Positions 59,904-64,000 of a DNA stretch of 64,000 nucleotides are shown one piece after another. The stretch spans positions 186,001-250,000 of the forward strand of contig NZ_PVZC01000003.1 in assembly GCF_003002095.1 (NCBI RefSeq), in the 5' to 3' direction. Within the stretch, counting starts at the first letter, position 1. Every line of letters begins with the position of its first letter. Under the pieces are notes generated by a model that was given only the letters and a program-made list of their open reading frames with translations, was not told the DNA's origin and searched no databases. The position numbers and the translations under genes are program-made. This DNA is from Allonocardiopsis opalescens (lineage in GTDB: Bacteria; Actinomycetota; Actinomycetes; Streptosporangiales; Streptosporangiaceae).

Positions 59904-61004
59904 ATGACACGCTGGGAACGCTCCGCCGAGCCGCTGGACCGGGCCCTGCGAGGCCTGGTCGGCTCCGGGGCGCTCGCGCCCGGCCAGGCCGACGCGGTCC
60001 GCGCCGCGGTGGCGGCCGAGAGCGCGGGTACCGGCGTGCGGTGGACGGAGATCCTCGGCTACTTGGGCGGTGGCCTGGTCATCGCGGGTGCCGGCACGCT
60101 GGTCGCCGTCGCCTGGGAGGACTTCGGCCAGGCCCTCCAGGTCCTGGTCCTGGCCGTCGTCACGCTGGCGCTGGCCGCGGCCGCCGCACTGGCGGCCGGT
60201 GGTCCGGTCGCGCTCGTCACCGGCCGGGGCGCGCCCACCCGCACCCGGGCGCGGGTGTCCGGGGTGCTGCTGGCGCTCGCCGCCCTGTCGGGCGCGCTGG
60301 CCGCCTGGGTGGCCGTCGGCGAGCACTCGGGACTGGTGTCCGCGAGTGCGGGGCTGGTCATCGCGGTGGCGGGCTACGCCGCGATGCCGACGGCCTTCGG
60401 CCTGCTGGTCGCCGGGTACCTGAGCGCGGCGGCCGCGCTGTCGCTGCTGGACGAGCTGCGGCCCGAGGTCTGGAGCGGCCTGGAGACCGGCCTCACCCTG
60501 ATCGCCCTCGGCGCGGTATGGGTCGCGGTCGCGCTCACCGGCGTACTGGCCAACCGCTCCGTCGGCCTGGGGATCGGCGCCCTGATCGCGCTGGTGGGCG
60601 GCCAGGCGTCGCATCTGGCGGGCGAGTCGGTGTGGGCCTACTCCCTCACCTTCGCCGTGGCCGCCGCCTGCCTGCTGCTGTACGGGCGCGAGCGCCGGTG
60701 GGTGCTGCTGGTCGCCGGGGTCGTCGGCGTCACGGTGGCCGCGCCCGAAGCCGTCTGGGACTGGACCGGCGGCGCCCTCGGCGGCGCCGCGATCCTCCTG
60801 GTGGCCGGGGTCGTGCTGCTGATCGCCAGCGGCATCGGCATCGCGGTCCACCGCAACGCGGCCGCACCCCCTGACGGCCCCTCAGGGGACGGCGCCGCCC
60901 CCGGCGGCCCGCCCCTGGGAGCCTCGCCCTACGGCACCCCGCCTCCCGGCGGTCCCGGCGGACCGCCTCCGGCCGGTCCCCCGAACGGCGCCCCATCGCC
61001 CTGA
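59904..61004 (+). CDS. polytopic membrane protein (DUF2157-like)
   Basis: 366 residues from ATG 59904. A soluble N-terminus of about 45 residues (WERSAEPLDRALRGLVGSGA) and roughly 10 hydrophobic segments (ILGYLGGGLVIAGAGTLVAV, VWAYSLTFAVAAACLLLYG) precede a Pro/Gly-rich C-terminal tail of 60 residues. The layout recalls DUF2157/DUF2339-type actinobacterial membrane proteins; function unknown. Confidence 0.75.
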   Translation: MTRWERSAEPLDRALRGLVGSGALAPGQADAVRAAVAAESAGTGVRWTEILGYLGGGLVIAGAGTLVAVAWEDFGQALQVLVLAVVTLALAAAAALAAGGPVALVTGRGAPTRTRARVSGVLLALAALSGALAAWVAVGEHSGLVSASAGLVIAVAGYAAMPTAFGLLVAGYLSAAAALSLLDELRPEVWSGLETGLTLIALGAVWVAVALTGVLANRSVGLGIGALIALVGGQASHLAGESVWAYSLTFAVAAACLLLYGRERRWVLLVAGVVGVTVAAPEAVWDWTGGALGGAAILLVAGVVLLIASGIGIAVHRNAAAPPDGPSGDGAAPGGPPLGASPYGTPPPGGPGGPPPAGPPNGAPSP

Positions 61005-61240
61005 CGCTCCGTCACGTGACGAGCTGCCTCCGCCTCCGGGAGGGGCCGTCCACCCGGAGGTCCGCCCCGCCACGATTTCCCTGTCGACCGATTTCCGTGT
61101 CGCGGCGTGCGCCGCGACGCGTTTTGGGCCTTGTGCGGCACAAGCCGCGGCGGAACGCTATTGACCAAGGGGCTTCCCCCGCGACGATCCGACGGCCGCC
61201 CCGGCCCGACGAGCCCATGGCCGCCCGCCCCGCCCCCACT

Positions 61241-62665
61241 TCAACTCCCCCGCAGCCACCCCGCCAGTGTGCTGAGCCCGGCCCACGGGCCGGTGCCGGC
61301 GGGGGTGGGCGGTCGGCCGGCCGTGGAGCCCGCCGGGGCCGGGGATGAGACGCTGCGGGCGGTCGGCTGCCAGGACAGGTCGCCGCCCGGGAGGTCGGGC
61401 GGGTCCTGGGCGGCGAAGCGCACCGGCAGCGCCTGCAGGCCGCGGGCGAACAGCGACGGGCGCCACTGCAACTCGTTCTCGGCGACGGACAGCCGCATAT
61501 CGGGCAGCCGGTGCACCAGGGTGGCGATGCCGCCGGTGGTGATGCGCCGGGCGATGTTGCGGGCCGGCGCCGGGCAGCGGTGCGGGCCGACGCCGAAGGC
61601 GAGGTGCGCCCTACTGGCGCTGACAGTGGTGTAGGGGCCGCTGCCGTCGTCCCTGATCAGCACCGGATCGCTGTGCGCGGCCGCGTAGCCCATGATGAGG
61701 GCGTCGCCCGCGCTGATCTCGCGGCCGCCCAGCTGGAGGTCGCGGGTGGCGTAGCGGGCGGGCAGCATCTGCACCGGCGGGTCGATCCACAGCACCTGGT
61801 CGACGGTGTCCTCGATCTGCACCTGTGAGCTGGCCAGCGCCGACCGCAGGCCGCGGTCGGTCAGCAGCACGCGCAGCGCGTTGGAGATCAGGTTGGTCGT
61901 CGGGTCGTGCGCGGCCATGACGAGCAGCATGATCTGCTGGACCAGTTCGTCCTCGCGCAGGCCGACCTCGTCGGCGAGCATCCACGAGACGATGTCGCGC
62001 CCGGGCCTGCGCCGCTTGCGCTCGATGGCGGCCAGCATGTAGCCGACCAGCTCCTCGTTGGCGTCCACCGCCTCGTCGGTGGTGTCCCACACCTGGGCGA
62101 CGAGGTCGCACAAGCGGTGGCCCTCGTCGTCGGGCTGGCCGAACATCCGGTTCAGCACGAGCAGCGGCAGCTGCCAGGCGTACTGGCCGACCAGGTCGGC
62201 CTCTCCGTCGGCGGCGAAGCCGTCGATCAGCCCCTCGGCCAGTTCGGTGATGTCCAGCCGCAGCCGCGACTGCGCCATCCGGTCCAGGCTGCGGATGATC
62301 GCGGTCCGGTAGCGGGTGTGCTCCTCGCCGTCGGAGTGCAGCGCGTTGGGGCGGTGCATGAACATCGGGTACGACGGCGACTCGGGTCCGATCCGCCCCT
62401 CGCGGATCTCCCGCCAGCGGCGGGAGTCGCGCGAGTAGGTGAGCGGGTTGGTGCACACCTGGAGGTTCTCGTTGTAGCCGAGCAGCAGCCAGACGGCGAC
62501 GCCCGGCTCCAGTTCGATGGGTGCCACCGGGCCGAAGCGCTCGCGCAGCCGCGCCCACAGCGCCTGGGCGTCGTGCGGCGCCTCGCCGCCGTGGATCGGG
62601 ACGGCCTGGCCGTGCAGTGGGCAACCGGGCGGCGGGACGCGCGCGGAGCGCTCGGTCTCAGTCAC
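61241..62665 (-). CDS. cytochrome P450 lacking ExxR (CYP157-like)
   Basis: 474 residues. The haem-binding loop is FGVGPHRCPAP with the axial Cys. The I-helix reads VMAAHDPTTNLISNAL instead of the usual AGxDT. At the K-helix, where almost all P450s have ExxR before xDPPV, this protein reads DQVLWIDPPVQ, so Glu and Arg are replaced by Gln and Trp. The Streptomyces CYP157 family has the same loss (QSLW-type). A C-terminal Pro/Gly extension of about 45 residues follows. CYP157 genes usually end conservon operons, but no roadblock, DUF742 or GTPase gene is present here. Redox partner unknown. Confidence 0.9.
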   Translation of the reverse strand: MTETERSARVPPPGCPLHGQAVPIHGGEAPHDAQALWARLRERFGPVAPIELEPGVAVWLLLGYNENLQVCTNPLTYSRDSRRWREIREGRIGPESPSYPMFMHRPNALHSDGEEHTRYRTAIIRSLDRMAQSRLRLDITELAEGLIDGFAADGEADLVGQYAWQLPLLVLNRMFGQPDDEGHRLCDLVAQVWDTTDEAVDANEELVGYMLAAIERKRRRPGRDIVSWMLADEVGLREDELVQQIMLLVMAAHDPTTNLISNALRVLLTDRGLRSALASSQVQIEDTVDQVLWIDPPVQMLPARYATRDLQLGGREISAGDALIMGYAAAHSDPVLIRDDGSGPYTTVSASRAHLAFGVGPHRCPAPARNIARRITTGGIATLVHRLPDMRLSVAENELQWRPSLFARGLQALPVRFAAQDPPDLPGGDLSWQPTARSVSSPAPAGSTAGRPPTPAGTGPWAGLSTLAGWLRGS

Positions 62666-62813
62666 GTACAGGGAGCCTAATCAGCCGTGACGCTCCGTGG
62701 CGGTGAAATCCGTTAACTATATGTATACGAACTATTCTCTGCTTGGTCTTCCGCTCGCGCGGCCGAAACGGGCGGCGAAACAGGCATGGACGCCGTGTCG
62801 CCAGGGCGGGAGA

Positions 62814-63248
62814 TCACGACGGGTGACCGCCGAGCGCGGCCGCCATCGCGGCGGTGTCCTGGTACTCGCGCCACTCCGCCACCCGTCCGCCGCGGGCGCG
62901 CAGCACGCCGACGAAGGACGCGCGGGCGCGCCGACCCGTGGTGGTGACCGTGCCGGCGAGTTCGTACTCCACCACGATCACCTCCGGGTCGGCGGTGTCG
63001 TGCACGGCCCGCGGACGGCACTCGTCGAAGCGCACGGGCAGCGCCCGCGCCGAGGGGCCGGCGAAGGCGAGGAAGGCCGAGCGCCCCTCGATGCGGCGCG
63101 GCCGCCCCGGCGGCGCGAACGGCGTCTCGACCACCACGTCCTCCGCCCACAGGTCGGCGTCGGTGGCGGTCGTCCCCGCCACGAGGGCGAGGCTGAGCCG
63201 TTCGAAGACCTCGCGCGGAGCGATCGCGGCGGAAGCGGCTGCCGGCAT
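62814..63248 (-). CDS. SnoaL/NTF2-like protein
   Basis: 144 residues from ATG 63248 with GGAGT upstream. NTF2-like cone fold: VFERLSLALVAGTTATDADL, WAEDVVVETPFAPPGRPRRI, VIVVEYELAGTVTTTGRRAR, GGRVAEWREYQDTAAMAAAL. Polyketide-cyclase-like SnoaL proteins and ketosteroid isomerases share it; no catalytic assignment. Divergent from the TetR gene with shared operators. Confidence 0.85.
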   Translation of the reverse strand: MPAAASAAIAPREVFERLSLALVAGTTATDADLWAEDVVVETPFAPPGRPRRIEGRSAFLAFAGPSARALPVRFDECRPRAVHDTADPEVIVVEYELAGTVTTTGRRARASFVGVLRARGGRVAEWREYQDTAAMAAALGGHPS

Positions 63249-63271
63249 GGGGGACTCCTGTCCGAAGTAAA

Positions 63272-63314
63272 ATGAGTTCCGACTCATGTTGGACGATAAT
63301 GAGTCGCCACTCAT
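63272..63314. promoter_or_regulatory. twin TetR operators ATGAGT-N4-ACTCAT
   Basis: ATGAGTTCCGACTCAT (63272-63287) and ATGAGTCGCCACTCAT (63299-63314) share perfect arms, 27 bases apart, between the divergent SnoaL-like and TetR genes. Confidence 0.75.
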
Positions 63315-63339
63315 CTTGTCAACGAAGGGCGGCACCCTG

Positions 63340-63942
63340 ATGGCACCGGCCGGCCCGGCAGGCCCCGACGGCGCGCGCCCGCCGCGTGCGGACGCCCGGC
63401 GCAACCGCGCGCGCATCCTGGCCGCGGCGGAGGAACTGTTCGAGGAGAGGGGCGCCGCCGCCTCCACCGAGGAGGTCGCCCGGCGGGCCGGCGTCGCCGC
63501 CGGCACCGTCTTCCGGCACTTCCCCACCAAGGACGCCCTTCTCGGCGCGATCATGAAGGAGCTGATGCGCCGGCTCGCCGCGGAGGTCGACGAACTGGTC
63601 GAGCGCGGCGACCCCGCCACCGCCCTGTTCGCCTTCTTCACCCGGATGGCCGAGCAGGCCGCGGCCAAGCGGGGCGTGGTCGAATCGCTGGCCGCCGCGG
63701 GCGTCGACATCCAGCTCACCCGCTCCGTCGACGCCTTCGGCGCCTCCGTCGCCGCCCTGCTCGACCGCGCGCAGCGCGCGGGCGCGGTCCGTCCGCAGGT
63801 GCGCCCGGACGAGGTGACCGCGCTGCTCACCGGCGTCTGCCAGGGCGCGCTGCACGGCGGCTGGGACGCCGACCTGCGCGCGCGCACCCTGGAGCTCGTC
63901 TTCGCCGGCCTGCGGCCGGCCGCCGGCCGGCCCGCGCGCTGA
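63340..63942 (+). CDS. TetR family regulator
   Basis: 200 residues from ATG 63340; an ATG at 63286 would lie inside the operators and is less likely. HTH: RNRARILAAAEELFEERGAA, STEEVARRAGVAAGTVFRHF. C-terminal domain (MAEQAAAKRGVVESLAAAGV, VTALLTGVCQGALHGGWDA) of the TetR_C_33/SACE-like type. Likely represses itself and the SnoaL-like gene. Confidence 0.9.
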   Translation: MAPAGPAGPDGARPPRADARRNRARILAAAEELFEERGAAASTEEVARRAGVAAGTVFRHFPTKDALLGAIMKELMRRLAAEVDELVERGDPATALFAFFTRMAEQAAAKRGVVESLAAAGVDIQLTRSVDAFGASVAALLDRAQRAGAVRPQVRPDEVTALLTGVCQGALHGGWDADLRARTLELVFAGLRPAAGRPAR

Positions 63943-63970
63943 ACGGCCGCGCTCTGCCAGGCTGTCCGGC

Positions 63971-64000
63971 ATGCGCATCAGGACCGCCACCGCCGACGAC
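63971..64000 (+). CDS. start of a probable GNAT acetyltransferase (cut by window end)
   Basis: ATG 63971 gives MRIRTATADD, a classic N-terminal strand of GNAT acetyltransferases (RxATxxD), running off the window. Only ten residues are visible, so the family call is tentative. Confidence 0.45.
   Translation, partial: MRIRTATADD

Noticed and set aside
61241-62665. P450 as part of an antibiotic cluster
   Set aside because: Neighbours are a polytopic membrane protein, a SnoaL-like protein and TetR. No polyketide synthase, NRPS or terpene gene is present.

Overview
The window is about 73% G+C with strong G/C third-position codon bias, GTG starts and actinobacterial gene order, so it comes from a high-GC actinomycete. 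A Nocardiopsaceae/Streptosporangiales-type genome is the best guess (inference only). It begins inside the 3' end of gyrA, so the replication origin should lie a few kb to the left.

Region 1 (1-29 kb) is the conserved origin-proximal block: gyrA, DUF3566, tRNA-Ile, tRNA-Ala, DLW-39, then PPIase, rhomboid, CrgA, and the leftward signalling and cell-wall operon fhaA, fhaB, pstP, rodA/ftsW, pbpA, pknA, pknB, ending at tRNA-Leu. An accessory island splits this block between tRNA-Ile and tRNA-Ala. Its core is a Ro60 (TROVE) gene at 5024-6631, preceded by an array of Y-RNA-like genes at 4097-4981. Two of these carry a closed, circularly permuted tRNA fold: T-arm, 7-bp acceptor stem closed by a short loop, two-base linker, D-arm, with an Ro-type stem in place of the anticodon arm. 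Two are shorter and at least one copy is decayed. The island is the most exciting system in the window.

Region 2 (27-43 kb) holds a lipoprotein of subtilisin-inhibitor type, rhodanese, Ogt, a PAS/GAF histidine kinase, an anti-sigma kinase and antagonist pair, a glycosyltransferase, DUF4446, prephenate dehydratase, an FAD oxidoreductase, a mycothiol-dependent formaldehyde dehydrogenase, a DUF3516 helicase, a GNAT enzyme and an MBL hydrolase. A three-copy hairpin repeat showing compensatory changes (42690-42933) and a possible 33-residue peptide gene lie beside a MerR-like gene.

Region 3 (43-64 kb) is accessory metabolism and regulation: a Tat-exported phosphoesterase with a LamG domain, an NmrA-type reductase behind a SoxR-type promoter, several regulator-target pairs with visible operators (TetR, TetR, DeoR, MarR, TetR), and a carbohydrate locus (GH4 enzyme, DeoR, sugar kinase, ABC importer). 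A pair of 169/168-bp inverted repeats brackets an MFS/MarR-GNAT locus. A cytochrome P450 lacks the ExxR motif.

Repeats recur across the window. Each of the three tRNA genes is followed, 11-12 bases after its 3' end, by the same three-hairpin module. DnaA-box-like sequences occur in pairs or clusters in at least five intergenic regions. No CRISPR array, transposase or prophage gene was found.
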